64,000 nt of DNA from Simkaniaceae bacterium (GCA_018399055.1 CP073762.1:558001-622000), one strand, 5' to 3'. Shown: positions 18,352 through 27,692, numbered from the stretch's first letter. Translations and numbers: made by a program. Notes: generated by a model not told the origin, from the sequence alone.

Positions 18352-20343
18352 ATGGATAGCGAACTCAAGAAGATTTTAGAGAAAACGGCAAATACTATTC
18401 GGCAACTTTCCTTTGAAGCTGTCCAAAAAGCGAACTCAGGTCACCCGGGACTCCCCATGGGATGCGCTGAACTGGGCGCTTATCTTTACGGGCACTTCCT
18501 CCGCCACAATCCCAAAAACCCGCAGTGGATGAATCGGGATCGGATGATTTTGTCTGCGGGACATGGATCGATGTGGCTTTATTCGTGCCTTCACCTATCG
18601 GGGTTTGATCTCTCCCTTGATGATATCAAACATTTTCGGCAACTTCACTCAAAGACTCCAGGGCATCCTGAGTATGGAGAGACTCCAGGGGTTGAGTCGA
18701 CAACAGGACCTTTAGGGCAAGGCGTTGGAAATGCCGTGGGACAAGCACTGGGTCTCAAACTTCTTGAGCAAAAGTTTAACGAAGAAGAGCACCAAATCTT
18801 GAATGCAAAAGTCTTTTGTTTAGCAGGAGATGGGTGCTTGATGGAAGGAGTTTCGAATGAAGCGAGCTCATTTGCTGGGCACCTTTGTTTGGATAATCTT
18901 GTTTTGATTCATGACGCTAACAAGATCACTTTAGATGGGACGCTCGATCAATCTTCTTCTGAAGATGTCAAAGCGCGGTATAAAGCTTACGGCTTTGAAG
19001 TTTTAGAGATGGATGGGAACGATCTTGATTCGATCGATGAAGTCATGAGCACGATTCGAGAAAGCCAAACCCGTCCCATTTATATTGAATGTCACACGAT
19101 CATCGGAAAAGGGTCTCCCAATAAAGCCAATTCGTCAAAAGCCCATGGTTCCCCACTCGGACCTGATGAAGTTGTAGCAACAAAAGAAGCATTGGGTCTT
19201 CCTGAAGAGGAATTTTATATTCCTCAGTCGGTGAAAACCTTTTTCGAGGAAAAACTTCCCAGACAAGAGAATTTGGAAGAGGAGTGGAAACAGTATTTTG
19301 ATACGTGGCAGAAGGCGCATCCCGATTTAGCAAAAGAATATCAAGTGATGCATGAGCGGGTGATTCCTGCTGACTTAGAAGCAAAACTCAACAAGATTGA
19401 CTTCCCCGCTTCCATTTCAGGGCGGAAAGCCTCGCAGGAAGTGATCCAAGTTTTAGGGGATGAACTTCCCTTTCTCTATGGCGGTTCGGCTGATCTTTCG
19501 GGATCGGATTGCACCATGATGAAGCAATTCTCTCTTGTTGGACAAAATGACTTTGCAGGACGCAACATCAAATATGGAATCCGTGAGTTTGGAATGGCAA
19601 CGATTGCATCGGGCCTTTTCCAGACCCATATGATCCTCCCCTACGTGGGAACTTTTTTCACCTTTTCAGACTATTTGCGGAATGCCTGTCGCCTTGCATG
19701 TTTAGCAAAGTATCATGTGATCTATCAATTCACCCACGATTCGGTTTTTTTGGGGGAAGATGGTCCCACGCATCAACCTGTTGAACATTTAGCAGCGCTC
19801 CGTGCCATGCCGAACCTTCATGTATTCCGCCCAGGAGATTCAAATGAAGTGAAAGCAGCTTGGCTCTCTGCGCTGAATTATCCCTGCCCCACTGCCTTGG
19901 TCCTCACAAGACAAAACCTTCCGACACTCAAGGGAACGGATCTTCCGTTTAATGAGGGAGCTGGACGCGGCGGATATATTTTGAAGAAAGAAAATGGAAA
20001 GTGCGACTATTGCATTTTTGCAACGGGATCCGAAGTGTCTCTCGCAATGGATGTTGCCGCGGCACTTGAAAAGCAAGGGAAACAGGTGCGCGTTGTCTCT
20101 CTTCCTTGTTGGGAGCTCTTTGATTTACAAGATAAAGAATATCAACAAAGCGTTAGTGGTGGCGAGCTAGGACAGAGGGTTTCGATTGAAGCCGGAGTCA
20201 GTTTTGGTTGGCACCGCTTTATTGGAGATAATGGAATTGCGATCTCAATTGATGAGTTCGGCCGCTCTGCTCCAATGAGTGATATCGCAAAAGAATTTGG
20301 GTTTACAGTTGATGATATCCTCAGCCGTCTCCTCATCGCCTAG
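18352..20343 (+). CDS. tkt: Transketolase
   Basis: A 663-residue thiamine diphosphate enzyme of the pentose phosphate pathway that transfers two-carbon units. The thiamine-binding motif GDGCLMEGVSNEA and NANKITL-like metal-site residues are present, as are HSKTPGHPEYG and the pyrimidine-binding domain (REFGMA). ATG 18352 is preferred (AAGGA nine bases upstream, MDSELKK); ATG 18334 also has a nearby AAGGAG. Its last 32 bases overlap the start of hemE, implying coupled translation. Confidence 0.96.
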   Translation: MDSELKKILEKTANTIRQLSFEAVQKANSGHPGLPMGCAELGAYLYGHFLRHNPKNPQWMNRDRMILSAGHGSMWLYSCLHLSGFDLSLDDIKHFRQLHSKTPGHPEYGETPGVESTTGPLGQGVGNAVGQALGLKLLEQKFNEEEHQILNAKVFCLAGDGCLMEGVSNEASSFAGHLCLDNLVLIHDANKITLDGTLDQSSSEDVKARYKAYGFEVLEMDGNDLDSIDEVMSTIRESQTRPIYIECHTIIGKGSPNKANSSKAHGSPLGPDEVVATKEALGLPEEEFYIPQSVKTFFEEKLPRQENLEEEWKQYFDTWQKAHPDLAKEYQVMHERVIPADLEAKLNKIDFPASISGRKASQEVIQVLGDELPFLYGGSADLSGSDCTMMKQFSLVGQNDFAGRNIKYGIREFGMATIASGLFQTHMILPYVGTFFTFSDYLRNACRLACLAKYHVIYQFTHDSVFLGEDGPTHQPVEHLAALRAMPNLHVFRPGDSNEVKAAWLSALNYPCPTALVLTRQNLPTLKGTDLPFNEGAGRGGYILKKENGKCDYCIFATGSEVSLAMDVAAALEKQGKQVRVVSLPCWELFDLQDKEYQQSVSGGELGQRVSIEAGVSFGWHRFIGDNGIAISIDEFGRSAPMSDIAKEFGFTVDDILSRLLIA

Positions 20344-21349
20344 TTTTTTAAACGCCCTAGCATGCAAAAATGTGACGGGGCGTCCTCCTGTTTGGATCAT
20401 GAGGCAAGCTGGGCGCTATCTTCCAGAGTACCAAGCGATCCGCCAAAAATATCCTCTTGAGGAAATGTTTCGAAATCCCGAGCTGATCTTTGAAATCACA
20501 AAGCAACCGCTCGATATCATTGGAGTCGATGCAGCTATCCTTTTTGCGGATATCCTTCATGTCCCCCTAGCTCTAGGACTCGATGTCTCTTTTCCTGGAA
20601 AAGGAGGCCCTGTTGTTTCTCCAAAAATTGAAGAGGGAAATCATCTTCTTCATATCCAACCAAAACCTGTGGAAGAAGCGCTCTCTTTTGTCAAAGAAGG
20701 AATTCATCTATTGAAAAAGGAGATCGATGTTCCCCTCATTGGCTTTTGTGGCGGTCCCTTTACTGTTATGACGTATATGACGGGGAAGAAGGTAAAGAAG
20801 TGGCTTTATTCCGATCCTGAAAGCGCCTTTGAGCTCCTTCAGGTAATTACTGATCAGAGCATCGCCTATCTCAAGATGCAAATTGAGGCAGGGGTTGACG
20901 CCATTCAGATTTTTGACTCATGGGCAAATCTCCTTTCGCGAACGGAATTTTGTCGTTTTGCGCAACCATTCTTGAAGCAAATTGTTGAAGCTGTTGATGT
21001 TCCCGTGATTCTTTTCTCTCGCGCCTCTTCGCACTTTGTTTCGGAATTTGTTGCTTTGAAACCGGATGCAATTAGTTTTGATTGGAGTTATCCTCTCCAC
21101 GAGATTCGGCGTCGCGTTCCGGGAACCATTGCCGTGCAGGGCAACCTTGATCCCGAGATTCTTTATGCCCCTCCAGCAGTGATTCAACAAGAGACAGAGA
21201 AAATGCTTCGAAGCATGGAAGGGGACCCTGGATACGTTGTAAACTTAGGGCACGGAGTGTTGCCCGACATCCCCGTTGACCATGTCCGCGCATTTGTTGA
21301 CACTGTCAAGAATTTCTCACCAAGTGGCAGTGGGGGGCATGGAGCATAA
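20312..21349 (+). CDS. hemE: Uroporphyrinogen decarboxylase
   Basis: A 345-residue enzyme converting uroporphyrinogen III to coproporphyrinogen III. The N-terminal signature RPPVWIMRQAGRYLPEY carries the substrate-binding Arg residues, and IGFCGGPFTVMTYM and FSRASSHF-like blocks follow. The start at ATG 20312 overlaps tkt by 32 bases; no clear Shine-Dalgarno, fitting translational coupling. The 3' end overlaps the convergent hemF by 33 bases. Gene order mfd-alaS-tkt-hemE recalls the Chlamydia arrangement in which hemE lies near mfd. Confidence 0.95.
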   Translation: MISSAVSSSPSFLNALACKNVTGRPPVWIMRQAGRYLPEYQAIRQKYPLEEMFRNPELIFEITKQPLDIIGVDAAILFADILHVPLALGLDVSFPGKGGPVVSPKIEEGNHLLHIQPKPVEEALSFVKEGIHLLKKEIDVPLIGFCGGPFTVMTYMTGKKVKKWLYSDPESAFELLQVITDQSIAYLKMQIEAGVDAIQIFDSWANLLSRTEFCRFAQPFLKQIVEAVDVPVILFSRASSHFVSEFVALKPDAISFDWSYPLHEIRRRVPGTIAVQGNLDPEILYAPPAVIQQETEKMLRSMEGDPGYVVNLGHGVLPDIPVDHVRAFVDTVKNFSPSGSGGHGA

Positions 21350-22111
21350 GATTGCTTCCGGATTGCCTCCTGATACAAACCCAAATTTTGTTCCGCGATC
21401 GTAAAGAAGATTGAACTCCACATAGTGGGCGCGCAATCGATTCTGCATCGCTTTGTCTTTTTCGGTATAAGGAGTATTTTTCCTTTTTTCATAAATGGGA
21501 AGAATAGCATCTAAAAAGGTGGAGCCCACCTCTTTCCACATCTCATAGTCTTTCTCAAAGTCTCCCGTGTTGTAATAATCAAAAAAGATTCCACCAACAC
21601 CACGCTCTTTTTTCCAATGCTTAATGTAATAATAATCTGCAGCATTCTTTGAAAATTTATTGTAGAGAGGCCCTCCAAGGGCCTTTTTTGCGACTCCGTG
21701 AAAATGCTCAGTATCTTCATTTTTATCAAAACCCATTGGAGTCAAATCATATCCTCCACCAAACCACCACCTATCACCGGTCCGAATATATCGGATATTC
21801 ATGTGGACCGTAGGCATGAAAGGATTTTTCATATGAGTAATCAGACTGACTCCTGTCGCAAAAAAAGGTTCTTCCTCATCATTAAAAGGGAGCTTTGTTC
21901 CTCTGACTCCAGACCAATTAACCGCTGCCTTTTCGAAAACATCTCCGCGAATCACCGAAATTTCGCCGCCGCCGCCGCTATGATGATCCCACTCTTTTCT
22001 TTCAAAGCGTGCCTCAGGTTCGAAATTTTCGAATCCCGCAATAATCTCATCTCGCAGTGACTTCAAATCGTCAACAATTTTCTCTTCTCTCTTGCAGGCT
22101 GTTTGCATCAT
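21317..22111 (-). CDS. hemF: Oxygen-dependent coproporphyrinogen III oxidase
   Basis: A 264-residue HemF-type enzyme forming protoporphyrinogen IX with O2. It has GGGGEISVIRGDVFEKA, the active-site region WWFGGGYDLTP, and GIFFDYYN and YVEFNLLYDRGT blocks, and ends with PEAILCSMPP. I start at ATG 22111, with AAGGAGG six bases upstream. Upstream lies a strong promoter with a palindrome. Presence of the aerobic enzyme suggests heme synthesis under oxygen; Chlamydia species rely on HemN instead. It converges on hemE with a 33-base overlap. Confidence 0.95.
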   Translation of the reverse strand: MMQTACKREEKIVDDLKSLRDEIIAGFENFEPEARFERKEWDHHSGGGGEISVIRGDVFEKAAVNWSGVRGTKLPFNDEEEPFFATGVSLITHMKNPFMPTVHMNIRYIRTGDRWWFGGGYDLTPMGFDKNEDTEHFHGVAKKALGGPLYNKFSKNAADYYYIKHWKKERGVGGIFFDYYNTGDFEKDYEMWKEVGSTFLDAILPIYEKRKNTPYTEKDKAMQNRLRAHYVEFNLLYDRGTKFGFVSGGNPEAILCSMPPTATW

Positions 22112-22139
22112 GGATAACCTCCTTGCGTGCGTGCCTCGA

Positions 22140-22168
22140 ATTAAAAACTTACGCATAAGTAAAGTCAA
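22140..22168 (-). promoter_or_regulatory. hemF promoter with palindromic operator candidate
   Basis: On the minus strand, TTGACT (22163-22168) and TTTAAT (22140-22145) are 17 bases apart. The spacer contains the palindrome ACTTA-n4-TAAGT (22147-22160). The divergent HTH gene at 22251 starts less than 100 bases away, making it a candidate regulator. Confidence 0.6.
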
Positions 22169-22250
22169 GGAATTACACAAATGCGTGATAATTATACCTG
22201 AAAAAAAATTCTTTTAAGTTCATCATGTTGCATGGAAAAAAGGAGTTGCT

Positions 22251-22577
22251 ATGATATTAAGAACCTATCTATTCAATCTCGATTTGCCCGTAAAAAAATT
22301 TGCTGCAGATTTAGGGATTTCAGTTTCATATCTCTATCAACTGCTCAAAAATGAGAGAAAGCCGTCATTAGAGTTAGCTCTTAAAATTGAACGGTATACT
22401 CAAGGCAATGTTTCTGTTAAGTCATTGCGTAAAGAGGAAAAAAATAAGGGTTCTGACAACCTAAATGCTTCTGAAAAAGTGATTGAAAGCAAACTTAAAG
22501 CGGTTGAAAGTTTTCTGAAAGATCTTGATAAAAGAGTAAAAACCCTTGAAGGGGTTATGGAATTCCATTCAGTATAA
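22251..22577 (+). CDS. Small Cro-like HTH protein with C-terminal coiled coil
   Basis: A 108-residue protein. Residues 10-45 form a helix-turn-helix of the Cro/YdaS type (VKKFAADLGISVSYLYQLLKNER, then KPSLELALKIE). Residues 75-105 are heptad-like (KLKAVESFLKDLDKRVKTLE), suggesting a coiled-coil dimer or tetramer. AAGGAG lies six bases before the ATG. It is divergent from hemF and may regulate itself or hemF through the palindrome at 22147-22160; this is inference from position only. Confidence 0.7.
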   Translation: MILRTYLFNLDLPVKKFAADLGISVSYLYQLLKNERKPSLELALKIERYTQGNVSVKSLRKEEKNKGSDNLNASEKVIESKLKAVESFLKDLDKRVKTLEGVMEFHSV

Positions 22578-22608
22578 AAGTCCTTTACATGCTAGCCTTA
22601 CGCTATAT

Positions 22609-22770
22609 ATAGTAGTATAAGTTTAAATTGACAAACCTAAGTCGCTCCTTCGACATGCTTTTTCATCTTCGCTTCTAACAACCTCTTAGGTTGTCTATAG
22701 GCTCCAGATTTTAATGCCTATCAAAATAGCAGCTTCCTTATCTTTGTCAATTTAAACTTAAACCACTATA
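22609..22770. repeat. MITE-like palindromic element (family A)
   Basis: The ends at 22609-22636 and 22743-22770 are 28-base inverted repeats. Their inner 17 bases (from AAGTTTAAATTGAC inward) are perfect and the outer part has two mismatches. A second inner inverted repeat (AACCTAAG / CTTAGGTT) lies within. There is no coding sequence. It sits in the gap between the HTH gene and hemG, 13 bases before the hemG start, so its RNA hairpin could influence hemG expression. Confidence 0.6.
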
Positions 22771-22783
22771 AAGGAAGCATGTC

Positions 22784-23965
22784 ATGGAAAAGATTGTGAT
22801 CGTTGGTGGGGGAATCTCTGGTCTTGCTGCACGGTATCGGGTTTCAAAGCAATTTCCAGATGCAGAAATTATCCTTTATGAAAAAAGTGGACGTCTTGGG
22901 GGGTGTATCGAGTCATCGCTTGATCCTTACTTTTTTGAAAGGGGGCCTCGAACGATTAAAGCATCGCGCAGTGGCGCGCTTCTTCAGCTTATTGAGGAGC
23001 TTGATCTTCAGTCGGAAATCATTTATTCAAGTAAAGATGCAAGAAAACGCTATCTTTGGGTCGACCAAAAACTTCGTCCCCTTTCCTCCCTTATTCCTAG
23101 GCTTATTCCGGCACTTCTTAGAGAGTGGCGCCAGCCTTACCCTTGGGCAGGCGATGAGTCGATTGCCTCTTTTGTCGAGCGGCGTCTCGGGAAATTTGCA
23201 GCCGAAACGTTCTTCGATCCGTTGACCCTGGGGGTTTTTGCAGGAGATATCAAGAGCCTTTCGATTTCCGCCTGCTTTCCCGAGCTTAAAGCAATGGAGC
23301 AGGAGTGTGGATCGTTGACTCACGCATTTTTCAAACAAAAAAAAGAGAAAAAAGCAAAAGGGCTTCTGACTCTAAAGGGAGGACTCCAGACCCTTATCGA
23401 TCGACTTGTTGAAAAAGGGAGAGGGGATATTCATTTGAATACCCCACTGGAAGCATTGCCGAAAGAGAGGACAATTCTTGCCATTCCAGCTCCAGTTGTC
23501 CCCTCCTTTTTTAAAGGGGATACTGTTGTAAAAACCTTTTTTGAATCGGTCCCTTCTGTTCCCTTAACCGTTGTTAATATTGCCTTCAAAGAAAAAGGCC
23601 TCACTCCAAAAGGATTTGGGTATCTCGTTCCCTCCAAAGAAAATGAAACAGTTTTAGGAGTTGTATTTGATTCCTCAATCTTTCCAGACCAAAATCAAGA
23701 AGAGGAAACCCGTCTCACCGTCATGCTTCGCAAAGGAGGACGAGAAGAAGCCCTTTCCGCACTCAAACGGCATCTAAGGATCGAAGCTTCCCCATCAGCA
23801 GTGCTTGTCAAAACGTATCCTCACGCCGTTCCTCAATATGGAGTGGGCCATCTTGAAAGAGTCGATGTTTTTAAAGAGCACCTTAAAGAGCATTACCCTC
23901 ACGTGACCTGCATTGGCAATTATCTCGAGGGAGTTTCGTTGAATAGTTGTATCAAAGCAGATTGA
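22784..23965 (+). CDS. hemG: Protoporphyrinogen oxidase (HemY/PPOX type)
   Basis: A 393-residue FAD enzyme for the step before ferrochelatase. The N-terminus has the dinucleotide-binding motif IVGGGISGLAARY, followed by EKSGRLGGCIES. The conserved FFERGPRT block (residues 47-54) and a C-terminal CIGNYLEGVSLNSCI that completes the FAD site are present. It is somewhat shorter than usual (about 450), as in other chlamydial proteins annotated hemG. AAGGAAGC precedes the ATG. It converges on tspO with a 14-base overlap. Confidence 0.93.
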   Translation: MEKIVIVGGGISGLAARYRVSKQFPDAEIILYEKSGRLGGCIESSLDPYFFERGPRTIKASRSGALLQLIEELDLQSEIIYSSKDARKRYLWVDQKLRPLSSLIPRLIPALLREWRQPYPWAGDESIASFVERRLGKFAAETFFDPLTLGVFAGDIKSLSISACFPELKAMEQECGSLTHAFFKQKKEKKAKGLLTLKGGLQTLIDRLVEKGRGDIHLNTPLEALPKERTILAIPAPVVPSFFKGDTVVKTFFESVPSVPLTVVNIAFKEKGLTPKGFGYLVPSKENETVLGVVFDSSIFPDQNQEEETRLTVMLRKGGREEALSALKRHLRIEASPSAVLVKTYPHAVPQYGVGHLERVDVFKEHLKEHYPHVTCIGNYLEGVSLNSCIKAD

Positions 23966-24443
23966 TGTTAAGAATGTAAAAGATCCAGAGAAAGATCATT
24001 TTATAAACAACCATTAAGAAGAAAGGGAGAGAGAAAAAGAAAACTTTCCTATCGAGCAAAAAGCCATAAAACATGAAAATAATCAATGTCATAAAAAGGA
24101 TGGTAATTAAGATCGGGGAAGCGATTTGAATCGGGATATAATAAAAACACACAGGCCAAAGCATATTTAATGCCAGTTGAATGATCCATGCAGCAAGAGC
24201 AAAACTCCGAATGTGAGAAGCTCTTTTAATGTAGACCATGGCCCCCGCAATAGCTATAAAGATATAGAGGACAGTCCAAAGGGGGAAGAGCACATGGAGG
24301 GGGAAAGTCCAAGGTAGGGATTGCCCCGATTCATAAATTTTCAAGATTCCCTTACGAGCAATAAAGATATGAAAAATCTCTATAGCAAATACAGCTAGAA
24401 AGAAATTAATGTAGACTTCGATCTTTTGCTTTTTTGTATACAT
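23952..24443 (-). CDS. TspO/MBR family membrane protein
   Basis: A 163-residue protein with five hydrophobic segments. WTFPLHVLFPLWTVLYIFIAIA and WIIQLALNMLWPVCFY match the TspO/MBR signature (FPxxWTxLYxxMGxA and WxxQLxLNxxWPxxFF). TspO proteins bind porphyrins and cholesterol-like ligands. Position tail-to-tail with hemG supports a tetrapyrrole link. Some signature tryptophans are replaced, so function may have shifted. AGGGGAG precedes the ATG. Confidence 0.8.
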   Translation of the reverse strand: MYTKKQKIEVYINFFLAVFAIEIFHIFIARKGILKIYESGQSLPWTFPLHVLFPLWTVLYIFIAIAGAMVYIKRASHIRSFALAAWIIQLALNMLWPVCFYYIPIQIASPILITILFMTLIIFMFYGFLLDRKVFFFSLPFFLMVVYKMIFLWIFYILNINLL

Positions 24444-24520
24444 CTCCCCTTCCTCTTATCCTAGCTTAGAGAAAAGATCAACAGGACCTATTATAGTGCA
24501 TTCAATTTAAAGTGAATGCG

Positions 24521-25681
24521 CTATACAACAGATAGACTGGGTTCTTCGCGGAGGCTTTGGAGAGTTTCGGCTAAAAGATTGATATCTTCTAGAGTATGCA
24601 AGGCATTTACCGTGAAGCAGAGGCGCATTGCTCCCTGGGGAACAAGAGGGGGGCGGAGAGTCGTGACCAAAATATTTGCCTTGAGAAGAGCACTTGACAG
24701 TTTGAGACACTCACTTTCTTTTGAGCAAATTAGAGGAACGATATGACTTATTCCACTCCCGATATCCCAGTGGTTGTTTGTGAGAAGTTCTCTAAGCGTA
24801 TGACTGAGCATGTCTACCTTTTGTCTTTCTACATGCATGTCTGGAATTAAGTCTAGGGAGCCACTTATTGCCCCAAGTCCTGCAGGAGGAAGCATTGTTA
24901 TTTCAAGAAGTTCGGGATTGAATGCCAAAAGGTAGCTTCGAAAAAGTTGGCTTGTTGCAAGGTATGCACCAAACGTTCCTGATTGCTTTCCAAAGCTTCC
25001 AAACACCACATCGATCCCTTTTCGATGAGAGGCAAGACCCACTCCATGTTTTCCCATGACCCCCACACTATGGGAGTCATCGATATAAGTAAGCGCTCCG
25101 TATTGGTCCGCCACCTCCGCCACCTTTTTCAGGTCAGCAGTCATCCCATTGATCCCAAATAGCGATTCAGTAACAACCCATTTGTGGCTCGTATTACTTG
25201 TTTTTTCAAGTAAGGCCCGCAGCTGTTCTAAATTATTGTGCTCATAGCGGAAGACCTGAGCACCCGAACCAATTGCCGCTTGAATCAATCCATGATGACA
25301 GTACCGATCGATAAAAATCATGCAGCGGTTGTTCATAAGAGTCGATAAGATCTGTTGATGAGCGTTATACGCCGATGGGAACAGAAGAGAGGTTTCTTTC
25401 CCAACTAGGTCAGCCAGTTTTTCTTCCACAGCGCGGTGACATTCCAAATGCTCAGTCACAAGGCGGTTGGGAGTTGTTCCTGCTCCCCATTCCAAAACAT
25501 ACTTAATCGTATTTTTTTTCACATAAGGGTGCCGAGAAAGGCCTAAGATGTCGCTTGAGGTGAAGTTCAAGCGACTATTGTCGCTTTTTTCCTCCAATGC
25601 AGCTACGCATCTCAGTTGCCTGTACTCTTTTTGTTCGCGCTTTTTTTCAAGCGCACTCTGGTAAAATTCGTACTTGCTCAC
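24521..25681 (-). CDS. PLP-dependent alpha-oxoamine synthase (BioF/KBL/SPT-like)
   Basis: A 386-residue aminotransferase-fold enzyme condensing an amino acid with an acyl-CoA. It has LNFTSSDILGLSRHP at the N-terminus, the PLP-binding DDSHSVGVMGKHG (residues 211-223) and the PLP-lysine region VVFGSFGKQSGTFGAYL. The family includes 8-amino-7-oxononanoate synthase, 2-amino-3-oxobutyrate ligase, serine palmitoyltransferase and 5-aminolevulinate synthase. The motif is nearest BioF by eye, but substrate is not certain and no bio genes adjoin. The start is GTG 25681 with AGGAGG about 13 bases upstream. Confidence 0.8.
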   Translation of the reverse strand: MSKYEFYQSALEKKREQKEYRQLRCVAALEEKSDNSRLNFTSSDILGLSRHPYVKKNTIKYVLEWGAGTTPNRLVTEHLECHRAVEEKLADLVGKETSLLFPSAYNAHQQILSTLMNNRCMIFIDRYCHHGLIQAAIGSGAQVFRYEHNNLEQLRALLEKTSNTSHKWVVTESLFGINGMTADLKKVAEVADQYGALTYIDDSHSVGVMGKHGVGLASHRKGIDVVFGSFGKQSGTFGAYLATSQLFRSYLLAFNPELLEITMLPPAGLGAISGSLDLIPDMHVERQKVDMLSHTLRELLTNNHWDIGSGISHIVPLICSKESECLKLSSALLKANILVTTLRPPLVPQGAMRLCFTVNALHTLEDINLLAETLQSLREEPSLSVV

Positions 25682-25712
25682 CCTAATAGACTACGCCTCC
25701 TGAAAAATAATT

Positions 25713-26601
25713 TCAAACCCAATCTATGAGTGTATCTTCTAAGAATGTGTTTATTTTGTTGGTCACCATTATTAAAAGGGACTGAGCACTAGCGTCGCTT
25801 GGCTTGATAAGAAGAGCAGCTTCAAGCTTGTTCTGAGCCTCATCGAGTTTAGTTAATTGTTCAGGGACAGAAAGGAGTACTGCTCGCAATCTGAGCGCAT
25901 CCCCTAAAGAGCGCAATTCGCTTGCTTCATTAACTTGAGAATTTCGTCAAGCAGAATTTCCTTGCGATTTAGCCTGAAGGTTTTTCGTTTTTGAGCAAGC
26001 TGTCTAAGCTGTGCGATTTAGAAGCATTGTTTGGTGCAATGGAAAGAGAAGTTTCAAGCTTGGTCCGAACCTCGTTAAGTTTCGTTAATGAGCGCAGTGT
26101 TGATGTGTGTTCGGGTTTGATAGTAAGGGATTTCTCAAAGTTGTCCCGAGCTTGGCAAAGTGTAAAGAGGCGAGGAAATCCAGAAAGAAAGTGTGCTTGC
26201 AGGAAGAACGCTTGACCTATTGAGCGTAATATGAAGGGATTGTTTGGTTCAATAGTAAGAGCTGTTTCAAGCGTAAATTGGGCTTGTTTAATTTTTTTTG
26301 AGTAATCATAACGAGGGAAAAAATAGACTTCTAACATAAGTATTTTACCCAACGAATGCAATATTGAAGCATTGTTTGGTTCAATAGCACAAGCTATTTT
26401 GAGTATAGACCGAGCTTCGTTGAGTTTAGTTAAACGATCTGAGCCCGAAAGAAGGTAGGCCTCAAAAAGAAGGGTTTTTGCTGAAAAAACTAACATATTC
26501 AGCTTTTCCCTAGACTCGCTTTGATCAACCTGTGTGTGGTGTGATCCGTTTAGCTTAGACACATTGGTAAGGGGGGCAATGCTTGAACTAATAATTGACA
26601 T
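25713..26601 (-). pseudogene. TPR-repeat protein gene, apparently frameshifted
   Basis: The first part (from ATG 26601, GGAGGG seven bases upstream, to about 25969) encodes TPR-like repeats, such as LTKLNEARSILKIACAIEPNN and IKQAQFTLETALTIEPNN. The last repeat in this frame begins SLTKLNEVRTKLETSLSIAPNN. A second frame at 25713-25916 continues with LTKLDEAQNKLEAALLIKPSDA. The repeat register breaks between them, indicating a frameshift or small deletion near 25920-25970. TPR proteins are protein-binding scaffolds. A MITE and an IS lie immediately upstream, so promoter loss is also possible. Confidence 0.55.
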
Positions 26602-26670
26602 GATTATTCCCTCCATCATGGAAATAAATTTTGGGGACATTCTATCGAAAAATAGAATTGAGTTAAACTA

Positions 26671-26777
26671 GATAATGTCGTCAAATACTCTGCATTGTTT
26701 TTGATCTTTCTATGGAAAGCTTCTGTGTTGCTCTGCTTCAAGCCCCCTTCCAACGAAGATTATTTGACGACACTATC
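26671..26777. mobile_element. MITE (family B, 107 bp), related to the IS at 42224
   Basis: It is bounded by GATAATGTCGTCAAATA and TATTTGACGACACTATC, inverted repeats of 17 bases with one mismatch, flanked by TA on both sides. Its interior is shared with the longer copy at 34087. It carries no gene. The next IS is inserted directly at its right edge. Confidence 0.8.
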
Positions 26778-26780
26778 TAA

Positions 26781-27692
26781 GAGGGTGTCTAAAAATTTAA
26801 GTTGTTGATAAATATCTATTTAACATAGTTTTTGTCATGCAAGCATAGATCCATGTCTCACTGGTTCTTGGTAAATATTCATAATCTTTGCTCATTCTTC
26901 TGTACCTCCCTATCCATGCAAACGTTCTCTCTACCACCCAACGCCTCGGTAATACTGTAAATCCTCTTTCTAGAGGAACCCATTCTGCCTTCCATTCTTC
27001 ATTGTATATTCTTACTCTTCCTGTTGGCCTTTTAACAACTTCTAGCTCTTTCCCTTTACTTAGGGCTATTTCTTTTAATTCTTTCCCTTGGTACCCATTA
27101 TCCGCCCATAGCTTCTTCACCCCATTTAATCCTTTACCTCTCAAGAGCCTTTTGCACCCTTTCTTGTCGCTCTTGGACGCACTCGTAACATATGCCTGTA
27201 GTAAAAACCCTTGCGTGTCGACTGCGATATGTCTTTTGCGTCCTTTAATTTTTTTTCCTCCGTCATATCCACAGACCCCCCTTTTTCTGTGGTTTTAACA
27301 CTTTGACTGTCTATTATCCCTGCGCTAGCTTTTAGGTCCCTTCCTAGCTTTAACCTCAGCACCCCCCTTATATGCTCATTGAGCTTTTCGAATACTCTTT
27401 CTTTTTTCCAACGTACAAACTGTGAATATACTGCTTGCCATGGAGGAAAATCATGGGGTAGTAGTCTCCAGCTACATCCAGACCTCATTAAATAGAAAAC
27501 CGCATTTAGCATTTCTCTTTTGGTATACTTTGGTTTTCTTCCTCGAGGGGAATGTTTTTTCTCTATGATCCCTCGAATCACGCCCCATTCTTTATCCGTC
27601 AAATCTCCCGGATATTGTTTTCTTTTCATACTTCCTCGGGTGTTTATCAAAAGAAAACTAATATACAACAACTTAAATTTTTAGACACCCTC
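26781..27692 (-). mobile_element. IS5-type insertion sequence, 912 bp
   Basis: Perfect 27-base terminal inverted repeats lie at 26781-26807 and 27666-27692 (outer end GAGGGTGTCTAAAAATT). The flanks read TAA on both sides, a probable target duplication. The element abuts the MITE, so it was a later, nested insertion. Confidence 0.9.
26797..27629 (-). CDS. IS5-family transposase in two frames (orfA/orfB)
   Basis: The first frame starts at ATG 27629 (MKRKQYPGDLT) and carries the N-terminal IS5 domain with CSWRLLPHDFPPW and the first catalytic Asp in GIIDSQSVKTTEKGG. The second frame supplies YDGGKKIKGRKRHIAVD, WADNGYQG (second Asp) and RRWVVERTFAWIGRYRR (Glu with the YREK-like helix), ending at 26797. 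The frames join with a -1 shift at an A5G6 tract (about 27283-27295, minus strand), typical of programmed frameshifting in this family. With that shift the DDE transposase is complete, so the element may be active. Confidence 0.88.

Noticed and set aside
24498-24519. GCATTCA/TGAATGC hairpin between tspO and the oxoamine synthase gene
   Set aside because: It is a good 7-bp stem, but neither strand has a T-run after it, so I do not call it a terminator.
24521-25681. 5-aminolevulinate synthase (first heme step) as identity of the oxoamine synthase
   Set aside because: The heme context is tempting, but the PLP-site motifs look closer to BioF/KBL by eye and chlamydiae usually make aminolevulinate from glutamyl-tRNA.
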